Below are positions 33,737 to 43,182 of a stretch of 57,797 nucleotides of DNA, piece after piece. Numbering within the stretch: position 1 is the first letter of the stretch; each line of letters begins with the position of its first letter. The stretch lies in the NCBI GenBank assembly GCA_964575235.1, contig CAZNQG010000005.1, positions 1 to 57,797 of the forward strand. Direction: 5' to 3'. The translations under genes and the position numbers were made by a program. Source of the DNA: SM23-62 sp964575235. GTDB lineage: Bacteria > Bacteroidota > Bacteroidia > Bacteroidales > SM23-62. Below the pieces are notes generated by a model that was not told where the DNA came from, did no database searches, and saw only the letters and a program-made list of their open reading frames with translations.

Positions 33737-34684
33737 TTACAAAAAACGTATGCTCTTATACTTTTGAGGGGCCTTGTCCAGGCTGAGGCTGAAACAATAC
33801 CCCAGTGTGAATTCGTGCGATCCGGAACTGCTGTTTCCGATTTCAGAAGTTGTGAAATCATACGAATATCCAACCCTTAAGCCGTTAAACAATTCTACCC
33901 CTACGATCCCGATCACGGCATCGCCGGCCCTATAGGAAACGCCCCCCCAAAACTTTTTATTGTATCGTACCAGTGTGCTGATATTAAAGGAATTTGCACG
34001 TGCATCGGTTTGGAAGACGAACGACGGCAGGATCTCGAAAAGGGGATTGGACAGCTGGAAGCGGTATCCCGCGATGGCATAGTAATGCCTTGCCAGGTAC
34101 GGATTTGCCGTTTCGTACTTGATTTTGGGCTTGTTCAGATGGGTGGTGGAAATGCCGAAATACAGGTTGTCCGTGCTGTAATAAAGGCCCAGGGACATAT
34201 CGAATACGATCTTGCTTTCCTTCTGCGGGATGGACGGATCCTGGTCAGGCTGCTGAATGTCAGTCCGTCCCGGCACCACCGGAACATACCAGCCGTCTTC
34301 CAGGGCCTGGTTGTAAAATCCAAGGTCAACTCCGATGCCGAGGGTCCCGGATCCGATCGACAGCCTGTATGCATAGGTGGCCGCCAGGGCCAGGTTGTTA
34401 TTGAGTGCCAGGTTGTCGCTCAGTATGGATAATCCCACCCCGCTGCTTATACCGAAGGGTTTTATGGGTGCGTCGGCGCTGAAATACGAGCTGGCGGGCT
34501 TTCCCGGGAATCCCACCCATTGCTGCCTGACAGACCCGGACAGGCAGATCATGTCGGAACTGCCGGCGTATCCAGGGTTGATGGCGGACCGGTTGTACAT
34601 GTACTGGCTGAATACAGGGTCCTGCTGTGCATATGAGACAAGTCCCGGAAGACACAAAACCAATAAAACTGCGTATCTGCTCAT
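33737..34684 (-). CDS. porP: PorP/SprF family type IX secretion membrane protein
   Basis: 315-residue outer-membrane barrel. The signal peptide (about 1-19, ending VSYAQ) precedes the family start QDPVFSQYMYNRSAINPGYAGSSD and PorP segments such as SGSVRQQWVGFPGKP and FWGGVSYRAGDAVIGIVGVELFNGLRVGYSYDF. It has the same length as the paralogue behind the SprB-like adhesin, but its position in front of gldKLMN marks it as the core PorP, which joins the machinery and recognises cargo. It leads the operon; two -7-like boxes lie in the 238-base gap upstream. Confidence 0.94.
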   Translation of the reverse strand: MSRYAVLLVLCLPGLVSYAQQDPVFSQYMYNRSAINPGYAGSSDMICLSGSVRQQWVGFPGKPASSYFSADAPIKPFGISSGVGLSILSDNLALNNNLALAATYAYRLSIGSGTLGIGVDLGFYNQALEDGWYVPVVPGRTDIQQPDQDPSIPQKESKIVFDMSLGLYYSTDNLYFGISTTHLNKPKIKYETANPYLARHYYAIAGYRFQLSNPLFEILPSFVFQTDARANSFNISTLVRYNKKFWGGVSYRAGDAVIGIVGVELFNGLRVGYSYDFTTSEIGNSSSGSHEFTLGYCFSLSLDKAPQKYKSIRFL

Positions 34685-34747
34685 ATATTCCTGAAAACAA
34701 GGGCGTTACACTCGCATAAATCACCCTCTGGAAAAAGGTAAAGTAAG

Positions 34748-34787
34748 CAAAAATAATCCTTCCGGCCAAGCATTATTAGCAAATTTA
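34748..34787 (-). promoter_or_regulatory. Two -7 box candidates for the porP-gldKLMN operon
   Basis: On the minus strand, TATTTTTG (34755-34748) and TAAATTTG (34787-34780) both match TAnnTTTG, 64 and 96 bases before porP. Neither has a correctly spaced TTTG. The rest of the 238-base gap holds no gene. Confidence 0.3.
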
Positions 34788-34922
34788 AGTTAATAACCAT
34801 GGGCCTTTGATAAGCTTTTATACCCTTAATTCTTAATAAGGTTACGCATGGGGGATTAAAATATTGCCTGTTGGCCATAGTAAGTCGCGGCGGGACCCGG
34901 ATATTGACGGCGGAATAAAGAC

Positions 34923-36086
34923 TCAATTCAGCTTCTGGAAGGCGTTCAGCCAGCGGTCCGGGATTTCCTGGTTGCATGCCTTCTGGTAATCATCCGGGGA
35001 ACAGGAGACGATCACGTGCCTTGTCCTGGCCTGGTGTATGACGGGTACTTCGAACCACCAGCGGTCCGTTTCAAGGCTTTTATAGAACACGATATCGTGA
35101 TCCATATCGCTGTGGGAAACGATGAATTTCTTGAAGGCATCGGGGGCGGAAAGCGGATGTTCCTCCTTGCGCCGGGAAAGGCCTTCCATGAAGTACCAGG
35201 CGGCTTGGGCGGCCAGATGGGCGGTCTGTTCGTCCCTGTCCGCCGCGGGAATCAGGTTGAAAAGCCCGAAACACCTCCCGACCGGGCTGAGTCCCGCATA
35301 ACGGCTTATCTGGCAGACTTCCTCTCCGGTAAAGCCGTTGGGCGAAGGATGGGAGCCGGCCGGGGCGTCGGACTGGCGGACCGAGCTGATGTCCAGGCTG
35401 ACAAATGCAGCGTCACGAAGGATGGGTTCCACCCCGGCCATATTCTTCCGGATATCCCCGAGGCGCAGGCTCTGGTGGTAATTATCTTTCAAATAATCCA
35501 GGTCTCCCTGGTCAACGAAATAGGTCTGGTGTCCCAGGTTGGTATATGAAAAAAGCAATTCCTTTTTTCGTGAAAGGATGGGGATCAGGTAGGATTCGGG
35601 TTTGATCCGGTCATCGATAATGCCCATATCCAGCCTGGAATCTACGGTGGCGAAACTGAATTTCCGGTTTATTTTTTCAAAAGCCAGGTAAATCCCGTAG
35701 CTCAGGTCCTGGCTTCCTCCGATCAACAGAACGGTGAGTTTTCGTTCCAGGAGCTCGAGCAGCACGTCCCTCAGTGCAAAGTATGTATCCTGAACGGAGT
35801 TCCCGCATTTCAGGTTTCCCAGGTCGATGATCTTCAGTTTCGGGTTAACCCGGAACAGGCGGTAGAGATGGCTGCGCACCAGGTCCGGTGCGGTCGCCGC
35901 ACCCGGGATGGTTGAGGCGCGGTCTTCCGGTGCACCCAGCAGGGCCAGGTGGAACTGATCCAGGTTTTTTACAGGGGTGTCCGGAGTATGAATGTAAATG
36001 TTCCGGCAGAACAGGGCTTTATCCGACAGGTGTTGATCGGCTGGTTTTTCCAGCCCGACCGGATCGCAATAGTCTTGAACGTTCAT
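34923..36086 (-). CDS. Arginase-fold protein with lost metal ligands (annotated formimidoylglutamase-like in Bacteroidota)
   Basis: 387 residues, cytoplasmic, ureohydrolase (arginase/agmatinase/HutG) fold. Expected manganese motifs are altered: GGDHS is GGSQD (123-127), DAHxD is DSRLD (149-153), and SxDxDxxD is SLDISSVRQSD (230-240). Three of the six ligands, including both His, are therefore missing, and hydrolase activity is unlikely. The segment DAPAGSHPSPNGFTGEEVCQISRYAGLSPVGRCFGLFN is well formed, so the fold is under selection. The name formimidoylglutamase is probably inherited from automatic annotation. It sits 13 bases downstream of topA and upstream of the type IX operon. Its function is unknown. 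Confidence 0.8.
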   Translation of the reverse strand: MNVQDYCDPVGLEKPADQHLSDKALFCRNIYIHTPDTPVKNLDQFHLALLGAPEDRASTIPGAATAPDLVRSHLYRLFRVNPKLKIIDLGNLKCGNSVQDTYFALRDVLLELLERKLTVLLIGGSQDLSYGIYLAFEKINRKFSFATVDSRLDMGIIDDRIKPESYLIPILSRKKELLFSYTNLGHQTYFVDQGDLDYLKDNYHQSLRLGDIRKNMAGVEPILRDAAFVSLDISSVRQSDAPAGSHPSPNGFTGEEVCQISRYAGLSPVGRCFGLFNLIPAADRDEQTAHLAAQAAWYFMEGLSRRKEEHPLSAPDAFKKFIVSHSDMDHDIVFYKSLETDRWWFEVPVIHQARTRHVIVSCSPDDYQKACNQEIPDRWLNAFQKLN

Positions 36087-36099
36087 TCAGCGGATATGC

Positions 36100-38412
36100 T
36101 TATGCTTTCTTTGGCTTTGTTTTTCTGGCCTTTTCAATGATTCCCAGGCAGTCTTCGTAACTCAGGTCCTCGGCTTTCCTTCCCCTGGGGATCCTGAAAT
36201 TCTCCCTGTCCAGGCTGATGTATGGTCCCCAACGGCCATTCAGGATCTGCAATGCGGGATTTTCCTCGAATTTCCGGATGAGTTTATTCTTTTCCTGCTC
36301 CCGTTTTCTGTCGATCAATTCGATGGCCCTTTCCAGGCCGATGCTGAGCGGATCATCGTTTTTCCCAAGGGAATAGAACTTGCCTTTGTGCCGGGCATAG
36401 GGGCCAAACTTACCAACACCGATGAGTACTTCCTGTCCCTCGTATTCGCCCAGGGTTCTTGGAAGCTTGAAAAGAGAAAGGGCTTCCTCCAGGGTGATGG
36501 TCTTTATGCTCTGGTTCTTCAGCAAACTGGCAAAACGGGGTTTCTCGGCATCGCTCGCTTCGCCGACCTGGACCATGGGACCGAAACGGCCGATCTTTAC
36601 GCTGACCTGCCTGCCCGATTCGGGATCCGTTCCGAGTATCCGTTCTCCCTTCGGACGCTGGCTGGTCTGGGTCGTTTCGACAACCTGTCTGTGAAACCCC
36701 GGATAAAATTTATCGATCATACGGGTCCACTCCAGTTCCCCTACAGCAATCTTATCGAATTCCTTTTCAATGCTGGCCGTGAAATTGTAATCCAGAATAT
36801 TGCTGAAATATTCCACCAGGAAATCGTTTACCAGAGAACCGATATCCGTCGGGAACAGCTTGGCTTTCTCCTTACCGTACACTTCGGTCCGGGTTTCCCG
36901 GGTGATCGCATCGCCTGCCAGGCTGTATACGCAGTAGGTCCTTTCCCATCCAGGACGGTCTTCCTTAACCGTGTATCCACGGTTCTGAATGGTGGAGATG
37001 GTTGGTGCATAGGTGGATGGCCGGCCGATGCCGAGTTCCTCCAGTTTCTTTACCAGGCTCGCTTCTGCGTACCGCATGGGTGCCTTGGTGAAACGCTCGG
37101 CCGCATCCATGCGGAGCAGGTTCAGGGGGTCGTTTTCCTTCATCGGAGGAAGCAGGCCTTCCGGTGATTCTTCCGGCTCCTCATCGGTTGATTCCATGTA
37201 TACCTTGAGGAATCCTTCGAACCGTATGACTTCACCGCTGGCCAGCAGGTGGTCCGGCAAGGTGGAGATGCCGATGCGGGCGGTGGTCTTTTCAAGTTGT
37301 GCCTCGCTCATCTGGGAGGCGATGGTCCTTTTCCAGATCAGTTCGTAAAGCCTTTGCTCCTGCCGGTTCCCGCTTACACTCCGGTTCTGGAGATAGGTTG
37401 GACGGATGGCTTCGTGGGCTTCCTGGGCCCCCTTGGTCCGGGTGGAGAAATTACGGGTTTTCGAGTATTCCTGCCCGAACTCTCCCGCGATCAGGTCCCG
37501 CGCAGCAGCCAGGGCGGATCTGGCAAGATTTACCGAATCGGTTCTCATGTAGGTGATCTTCCCGCTTTCGTATAGCCGTTGAGCGACGCTCATGGTCTGT
37601 GACACGGAGAATCCCAGTTTGCGGCTTGCTTCCTGCTGGAGTGTGGATGTCGTAAAGGGCGGGGCGGGTGATTTTTTAAGGGGTTTCTTGCTTATCTCAA
37701 GTACCCGGAAGGTTGCCCCCCTGCAGGAAGAAAGGAACTCATTCGCCTTTTCACGGTCCTTCAGCCGGGTTGGCAGTTCTGCCTGGAAGGTATGGTTCTT
37801 CCCGCTCGCGTCGCTAAACTCGAACTGTGCCGTGAGGCGGTAAAAGGAAAGCGGCTTGAAATCCTCGATTTCATTCTCGCGCTCTACGATCAGGCGGACC
37901 GCAACACTCTGGACACGGCCGGCCGAAAGAGCAGGCTTTACCTTTTTCCAGAGCAGGGGCGAAAGCTCAAAGCCAACCAGGCGGTCCAGGACCCTTCGGG
38001 CCTGCTGGGCGTTCACCAGGTTGCGGTTGATGTCCCTTGGATTCCGGATGGCCTCTTCGATGGCCGATTTGGTGATCTCGTGGAATACGATCCTCCGGGT
38101 CCTGCCGGGGTCCAGCTTCAGTACTTCGGAAAGATGCCAGGCAATGGCTTCCCCTTCCCGGTCCTCATCCGAAGCCAGCCAGATGGTGGAAGCTTCCCCG
38201 GCGGATTTCCGCAGCTCAGCCACAACCTTTTTCTTTTCGCCGGGGATGATGTATTCGGGTGTGTAATTACGTTCGATGTCGATCCCGTAATTATCCTTGG
38301 CAAGATCCCGTATGTGTCCGAAGCTGGATTTAACGGTGAATTCCTTACCCAGAAAATTACTGATGGTATTGGCCTTTGCCGGTGACTCAACGATTACTAG
38401 ATTCTCTGCCAT
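36100..38412 (-). CDS. topA: DNA topoisomerase I
   Basis: Type IA topoisomerase that relaxes negative supercoils; 770 residues. The start at 38412 (MAENLVIVESPAKANTI) opens directly with the Toprim domain, and an earlier in-frame ATG adds only a short tail. DxDxEG motif region: ASDEDREGEAIAWHL. The active-site Tyr288 lies in GKITYMRTDSVN. Instead of zinc fingers the C-terminus has repeats of the GRFGPMVQVG / GKFGPYARHKGK / GRWGPYISLD type and a basic tail ending KTKPKKA, as is usual in Bacteroidota. The gene is divergent from the PBP1A gene and probably cotranscribed with the arginase-like gene. Confidence 0.97.
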   Translation of the reverse strand: MAENLVIVESPAKANTISNFLGKEFTVKSSFGHIRDLAKDNYGIDIERNYTPEYIIPGEKKKVVAELRKSAGEASTIWLASDEDREGEAIAWHLSEVLKLDPGRTRRIVFHEITKSAIEEAIRNPRDINRNLVNAQQARRVLDRLVGFELSPLLWKKVKPALSAGRVQSVAVRLIVERENEIEDFKPLSFYRLTAQFEFSDASGKNHTFQAELPTRLKDREKANEFLSSCRGATFRVLEISKKPLKKSPAPPFTTSTLQQEASRKLGFSVSQTMSVAQRLYESGKITYMRTDSVNLARSALAAARDLIAGEFGQEYSKTRNFSTRTKGAQEAHEAIRPTYLQNRSVSGNRQEQRLYELIWKRTIASQMSEAQLEKTTARIGISTLPDHLLASGEVIRFEGFLKVYMESTDEEPEESPEGLLPPMKENDPLNLLRMDAAERFTKAPMRYAEASLVKKLEELGIGRPSTYAPTISTIQNRGYTVKEDRPGWERTYCVYSLAGDAITRETRTEVYGKEKAKLFPTDIGSLVNDFLVEYFSNILDYNFTASIEKEFDKIAVGELEWTRMIDKFYPGFHRQVVETTQTSQRPKGERILGTDPESGRQVSVKIGRFGPMVQVGEASDAEKPRFASLLKNQSIKTITLEEALSLFKLPRTLGEYEGQEVLIGVGKFGPYARHKGKFYSLGKNDDPLSIGLERAIELIDRKREQEKNKLIRKFEENPALQILNGRWGPYISLDRENFRIPRGRKAEDLSYEDCLGIIEKARKTKPKKA

Positions 38413-38523
38413 ATCAAATACCCTGAGGCCTTGGTTAAGACACCACAAAGTAAAATAAAACGGGTGCGATCTTCAAAATTTTAAATTAAATTATTAGTAA
38501 TTTAGCTGCAAATTGCCTCCTGT

Positions 38524-40881
38524 ATGTCAAACACTCCGCGGCTTTGGAAGAGATACCTGGTCATTCTGTGGTCCGTCTACTCCATTCCCTTCCTGATGCT
38601 TGTCCTGTTGTTCTTCCTGCTCGCAAGAGGCCGGCTCGGGTATGTACCCACCTTCGAGGACCTGGAGAACCCGGACAACAACCTGGCTTCGGAGGTATAT
38701 TCCGCCGATTCGGTGCTGCTGGGCCCCATCTACGTTGAAAACCGCACATACGTGAAATTTGACGACCTCTCCAGGAATCTTGTGAATGCCCTGATCGCCA
38801 CCGAGGATATCCGATTCCAACGTCATTCCGGGGTGGATGCCAGGGGCACCGGACGAATGCTTATCAAATCCATCCTGCTGCGCCAGGATGCCGGGGGAGG
38901 AAGCACCATTACCCAGCAACTGGCAAAGAAATTATATCCCCGGGATACAACCTATTACAGTTGGAGGATCAGACGGTATTTCAAACTGGGTGTCTCGAAA
39001 TTCAAGGAATGGAATACGGCTGTTAAGCTGGAAAGGAACTATACGAAGAACGAACTGCTGGTAATGTACCTGAATACGGTTGATTTCGGGCACAATACCT
39101 TTGGTATTAAAACCGCCAGCGACGTATTCTTCGATACTTCGCCGGACTCATTGAAAGTGGAACAGGCTGCCGTGCTTATAGGGCTCCTCAAGGCACCGAC
39201 CCGGTACTCCCCGGTGATGAATCCCGAACGTTCCCTGTTCAGGCGGAACATCGTGCTCAGCCAGATGCTCAAATACGGGTTCCTGACCGAAGAGGAATTC
39301 GACTCCCTTTCGGTTCTGCCCATTGAACTGAATTACAGGGTGCAGGACCATAACGTGGGACTGGCAACCTATCTGAGGCAATACCTGGCCAAGGTCATAA
39401 GCAAGACCAAGCCGCAACGCAGGGAGTATTTCATGTTCAGCCAGTATGAGAAAGATTCCATCCAGTGGGCGGAAAACCCGCTTTTCGGCTGGGCGAACAA
39501 GAATCTGAAACCGGACGGTTCTTCTTATAACATTTATCGGGACGGACTCAAAATATATACGACCATCGACAGCAAATTGCAGCAATATGCAGAGGAAGCC
39601 GTGGTCGAACACCTTGGAGGCTACCTCCAGGAGGCCTTCTACCAGGAGAAGGAAGGCAGTCCCTCAGCCCCGTTCTCGGAGGACCTGGACGAGGAACAGA
39701 TCCAGCGGCTCATCAACCGGTCGATGCGGAACTCGGATCGATACCGCAGACTGAGGAATGCCGGGGTATCGATGGATTCCATCGAACGCTCCTTCAACAC
39801 ACCGGTGAATATGACCGTCTTTTCCTGGGAAGGGGAAAAGGACACCATCATGACCCCGATGGATTCCATCATCTGGTATAAGTATTTCCTGCGTGCAGCC
39901 ATGATGGCCATGGAGCCTAAAACGGGACACGTAAGGGCCTATGTCGGGGGACCCAATTTCAAGTATTTCAAATACGACCCCATCACCATGGGAGGCAGGC
40001 AGGCTGGTTCGACCTTCAAGCCTTTCCTCTACACCCTCGCCATGCAGGAAGGTTACACCCCCTGCTACAAGGTGCCCAACGTTCCCCAGACCTTCGTGGA
40101 TCGGGACTCCACCTGGACGCCGCGGAGCAGCACGCGCAACCTCGGTAAAATGGTAACCCTGAGATGGGGACTCGCACATTCGGTGAACAACATTTCGGCA
40201 TGGCTGGTAAAGCAATTCCCGCCGCAGACCATCGTGGACGATGTCATCAAGAAAATGGGGGTACGGAGTTTCATCATGCCGGTGAATTCGATCATATACG
40301 GGACCTCCGATGTCACCCTTTACGAAATGGTCGGGGCATACAATACCTTCGCCAACAAAGGGGTGTATGTGGAACCCATTTTTGTGACCCGCATCGAGGA
40401 CCGCAACGGCAACGTCCTGACGACCTTCCAGCCCAAACAGAGCGAAGCCTTTTCGGAAAAAACCGCATACCTGATGGTGGACCTGTTGAAAGGGGTCGTG
40501 GACGGAGGGACGGCAACCTACCGCATCCGGACGGTTTATGAAATCACCGCGGAAATGGGGGGCAAGACCGGGACCACCCAGAACCATTCCGACGGCTGGT
40601 ACATGGGAATCACGCCCAACCTGGTGGCCGGGGTATGGGTCGGGGGGGATGACCGCTCCATCCATTTCGACGAAATGGCCCTGGGCCAGGGAGCCAACAT
40701 GGCCCTGCCCATCTACGGGATCTTCATGTCAAAGGTCTATGCGGACAGTACCCGGGGCGTCACCCAGGAGGACAAATTCGAAAAACCGCCCAACTTCAAC
40801 CTGGTCCTGGATTGCCCGGAGGACATCAGCGATATCACCAAGGGATTTAATTACGAACTCTGGGAAGAGGATTTCAAATAA
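38524..40881 (+). CDS. Bifunctional penicillin-binding protein 1A
   Basis: 785-residue class A PBP that polymerises and cross-links peptidoglycan. There is one N-terminal transmembrane helix (about 11-35). The glycosyltransferase family 51 domain has catalytic Glu94 in ATEDIRFQRHSGVD, plus GGGSTITQQLAKKL and KNELLVMYLN. The transpeptidase has the nucleophile Ser496 in GSTFKPF, SVN at 553-555, and KTGT from Lys681. A strand insertion between the two domains (about 370-430) is acidic and variable. The promoter-like TAATTTAG at 38498-38505 has one mismatch. The last 31 bases overlap the 3' end of a convergent gene. Confidence 0.96.
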   Translation: MSNTPRLWKRYLVILWSVYSIPFLMLVLLFFLLARGRLGYVPTFEDLENPDNNLASEVYSADSVLLGPIYVENRTYVKFDDLSRNLVNALIATEDIRFQRHSGVDARGTGRMLIKSILLRQDAGGGSTITQQLAKKLYPRDTTYYSWRIRRYFKLGVSKFKEWNTAVKLERNYTKNELLVMYLNTVDFGHNTFGIKTASDVFFDTSPDSLKVEQAAVLIGLLKAPTRYSPVMNPERSLFRRNIVLSQMLKYGFLTEEEFDSLSVLPIELNYRVQDHNVGLATYLRQYLAKVISKTKPQRREYFMFSQYEKDSIQWAENPLFGWANKNLKPDGSSYNIYRDGLKIYTTIDSKLQQYAEEAVVEHLGGYLQEAFYQEKEGSPSAPFSEDLDEEQIQRLINRSMRNSDRYRRLRNAGVSMDSIERSFNTPVNMTVFSWEGEKDTIMTPMDSIIWYKYFLRAAMMAMEPKTGHVRAYVGGPNFKYFKYDPITMGGRQAGSTFKPFLYTLAMQEGYTPCYKVPNVPQTFVDRDSTWTPRSSTRNLGKMVTLRWGLAHSVNNISAWLVKQFPPQTIVDDVIKKMGVRSFIMPVNSIIYGTSDVTLYEMVGAYNTFANKGVYVEPIFVTRIEDRNGNVLTTFQPKQSEAFSEKTAYLMVDLLKGVVDGGTATYRIRTVYEITAEMGGKTGTTQNHSDGWYMGITPNLVAGVWVGGDDRSIHFDEMALGQGANMALPIYGIFMSKVYADSTRGVTQEDKFEKPPNFNLVLDCPEDISDITKGFNYELWEEDFK

Positions 40882-41324
40882 GAGCGAAACCGGTTTTTCC
40901 GCTTGCATTTAACGACCTTCTCAACAGCGATCCCGGTGACATCCAGGCTGAAGTTTTCACTCGAAAGATCTTCGTCGCTTAGTCCCGCCCGGTCAAAGGT
41001 CAGGTTTTTTATTTTTCCCTTTGCCGTGCGGTTCGCCTTGATGCAGATACGGTTGGTATCGCTGGAGGCTTTCCGGATCCCCTTCCAGAAATAATCCACC
41101 GTGAAGCTCACATCCGCCGGGTAATCGTTGGTGTTGCGGAGCATCAGGTTAAGGATCCGGGGACTGTCCTTCTTCAGGAATTTGGAGGGTTTCCATTTGT
41201 AGGCAATCTCGATTCCGTCCTCGCTGGCAAGCGGCGTATAGTCCTTCTGCGCCTGCAGGATCCCTGCTGTGACGATAAGAACGGCAGACAGGGCAATTGC
41301 ATATTTCAAATTCAGTTTTTTCAT
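40851..41324 (-). CDS. Small secreted protein of unknown function
   Basis: 157 residues. It has a signal peptide (KYAIALSAVLIVTAGILQAQ, cleavage after residue 26). The mature part has a beta-rich look (GIEIAYKWKPSKFLKKDSPRILNLMLRNTNDYPADVSFTVDYFWKG), suggesting an Ig-like periplasmic fold. The tail is very basic and Ser-rich (KCKRKNRFRSYLKSSSQSS). I recognise no named family. It follows the two-domain ABC ATPase by 44 bases on the same strand. Its last ten codons run antisense through the end of the PBP1A gene, so the terminal residues may owe more to the overlap than to selection. Confidence 0.65.
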   Translation of the reverse strand: MKKLNLKYAIALSAVLIVTAGILQAQKDYTPLASEDGIEIAYKWKPSKFLKKDSPRILNLMLRNTNDYPADVSFTVDYFWKGIRKASSDTNRICIKANRTAKGKIKNLTFDRAGLSDEDLSSENFSLDVTGIAVEKVVKCKRKNRFRSYLKSSSQSS

Positions 41325-41368
41325 GGTTCAAATATATAAAGATTCTTTGTTCGCCGGTACGAATCGAA

Positions 41369-43177
41369 CTACCTCGGTATGGAGTCGATCAGTTCACGGG
41401 TATAGGGAGAGGCCGGCCGGGTGAACAGTTCATCCCCGGATGCTTCCTCCACCAGCCTGCCGTCTTTCATGACCAGGATGCGGTCGGACATGTACCGGAC
41501 AACGGACAGGTCGTGTGAAATGAAAAAATAGGTCAGGCCAAGGCTTTCTTTCAGATCGTTGAGCAGATTCAGGATCCTGGCTTGCACGGACACATCGAGG
41601 GAAGATACGGATTCATCGCAGATGATCAGTTCGGGTCCGGTGGCCAGGGACCTGGCCAGCCCGATCCGCTGTCTTTGTCCCCCGCTGAATTCATGCGGGT
41701 ACCTTCGGTAATGCTCTTCACCGAGTCCCACCCGCTTGAGCAGTCCGACCGTGGCCCGCTTCCTTTCGCCGGCATCCCCGTGCATGCCGTGCACGCGCAT
41801 GACCTCCTGTATGGCGGGTCCCACGGCCAGGGTTGGATTCAGGGAAGAAAAGGGGTCCTGGAAGATAAACTGGACCTTCTGACGGTATGCATTCATGTCC
41901 CTGCCGCGAAGGGAGGAAACGTCCTTTCCGCGGTACAGGATAAGGCCTTGCCCGGAGCGGATCAGGCGGATGATGCTCCTTCCCAGTGTGGATTTGCCGC
42001 AGCCCGATTCCCCGATCAGTCCGAGGGTTTCACCGGGATGGATACAGAAGTTAAGATCGTCCACCGCCGCAAGTTTTTTTACAGGTACCCCGAATACGCT
42101 CCGCCTCAGGGTATATTCCACCCGGAGGTTCCTGACCTCGAGCAGGGGCTGCGCTTGGGACCCGGACCTTACGGTATCATGCACGACGGTCTTGCCGGGG
42201 GTTGCGCTTTTGCGGTCGGTAAAGTCTGCCAGGGTGGGGAGGCGGGCGGGTTTATCCCTCCACGGTTTCGTCGGGTCCGGTGATACCGGCCGGCAGGCGA
42301 TCAATCCCCTGGTATAGGGATGCCGGGGATGCCCGAACAGTTCTTCCACGTTGCCGGATTCAACAATCTCACCCCGGTACATCACCAGGGCCCGCCTGCA
42401 TACCATGCGGATCACGCCCAGGTCATGGGAAATAAAAATCATGCTCATCATCCTTTGCTTGCGGATCTTCAGCAGCAGGTCAAGGATTTTTTTCTGGACC
42501 GTTACATCCAGGGCGGTCGTGGGTTCGTCTGCGATCAGGATTTCCGGATTGCCGGCCAGTGCCATGGCGATCATAACCCGCTGTCTTTGTCCCCCGCTCA
42601 ACCGGTGCGGATATTTCCCGACGAAACCCCGGTCGGCAGGGAGATCCACCTCCCTGAACAGGGAAAGCACCTTTTCCCGTGCATCCCGGGCGCTGCATTC
42701 CTGGTGGAGGCGTACGGCTTCCAGAACCTGTTCCCCGCAACGCATGGACGGGTTCAGGCTGGTCATGGGCTCCTGGAAGATCATGGAGACCACCCTTCCC
42801 CGGTATGCCCGCATCTGCTTTTCGTTCAGACCGGCAAGGTCTTCCGCTCCGGATGATCCCGGTGCAGGTTCCCGGGAACCTGCCGTTTGTGTGGTGCCGG
42901 CTTTACCGCCGGGTTCGTCCGTTCCAGGGATCTTTGAGTTTCCGCGCCGGACCAGAACGCTGCCCTGTGTGATTTTCATTCCCGGGGGCAGCAGTTGCAG
43001 AATGGCCAGGGCGGTAAGGGTTTTTCCCGACCCGGATTCACCAACGATGCCCAGGGCCTCACCGGAGCGGAGCGAAAAGGAAAGGTTCCGGACCAGGTCC
43101 CTTTTTCTCTCCCCTTCCGGAAGGCTTACGGACAGGTCCCGGATGCTCAGTATAACCTGGGATTCGGATTCCTTCAT
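41369..43177 (-). CDS. Two-domain ABC transporter ATPase (oligopeptide/YejF type)
   Basis: 602 residues carrying two complete nucleotide-binding domains of the Opp/Dpp class. Domain 1 has Walker A GESGSGKT (about 44-51), Q-loop IFQEPMTSLNPSM, signature LSGGQRQR and LIADEPTTALD. Domain 2 has GESGCGKS, FQDPFSSLNPTL, FSGGQRQR and IICDESVSSLD. This is the YejF/GsiA layout for peptide uptake. A Gly/Pro/Thr-rich, low-complexity insert (about 78-116) separates Walker A from the Q-loop in domain 1, unlike the family. No permease or binding-protein gene is near, so it either serves distant subunits or has another role. It is 5 bases downstream of a hypothetical gene. Confidence 0.9.
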   Translation of the reverse strand: MKESESQVILSIRDLSVSLPEGERKRDLVRNLSFSLRSGEALGIVGESGSGKTLTALAILQLLPPGMKITQGSVLVRRGNSKIPGTDEPGGKAGTTQTAGSREPAPGSSGAEDLAGLNEKQMRAYRGRVVSMIFQEPMTSLNPSMRCGEQVLEAVRLHQECSARDAREKVLSLFREVDLPADRGFVGKYPHRLSGGQRQRVMIAMALAGNPEILIADEPTTALDVTVQKKILDLLLKIRKQRMMSMIFISHDLGVIRMVCRRALVMYRGEIVESGNVEELFGHPRHPYTRGLIACRPVSPDPTKPWRDKPARLPTLADFTDRKSATPGKTVVHDTVRSGSQAQPLLEVRNLRVEYTLRRSVFGVPVKKLAAVDDLNFCIHPGETLGLIGESGCGKSTLGRSIIRLIRSGQGLILYRGKDVSSLRGRDMNAYRQKVQFIFQDPFSSLNPTLAVGPAIQEVMRVHGMHGDAGERKRATVGLLKRVGLGEEHYRRYPHEFSGGQRQRIGLARSLATGPELIICDESVSSLDVSVQARILNLLNDLKESLGLTYFFISHDLSVVRYMSDRILVMKDGRLVEEASGDELFTRPASPYTRELIDSIPR

Positions 43178-43182
43178 GGGTT

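Noticed and set aside
41345..41375. tRNA 3' end (minus-strand GTTCGATTC resembling a T-loop)
   Set aside because: The T-stem has a mismatch, no matching 5' acceptor or anticodon arm lies upstream, and that region codes for the ABC ATPase.
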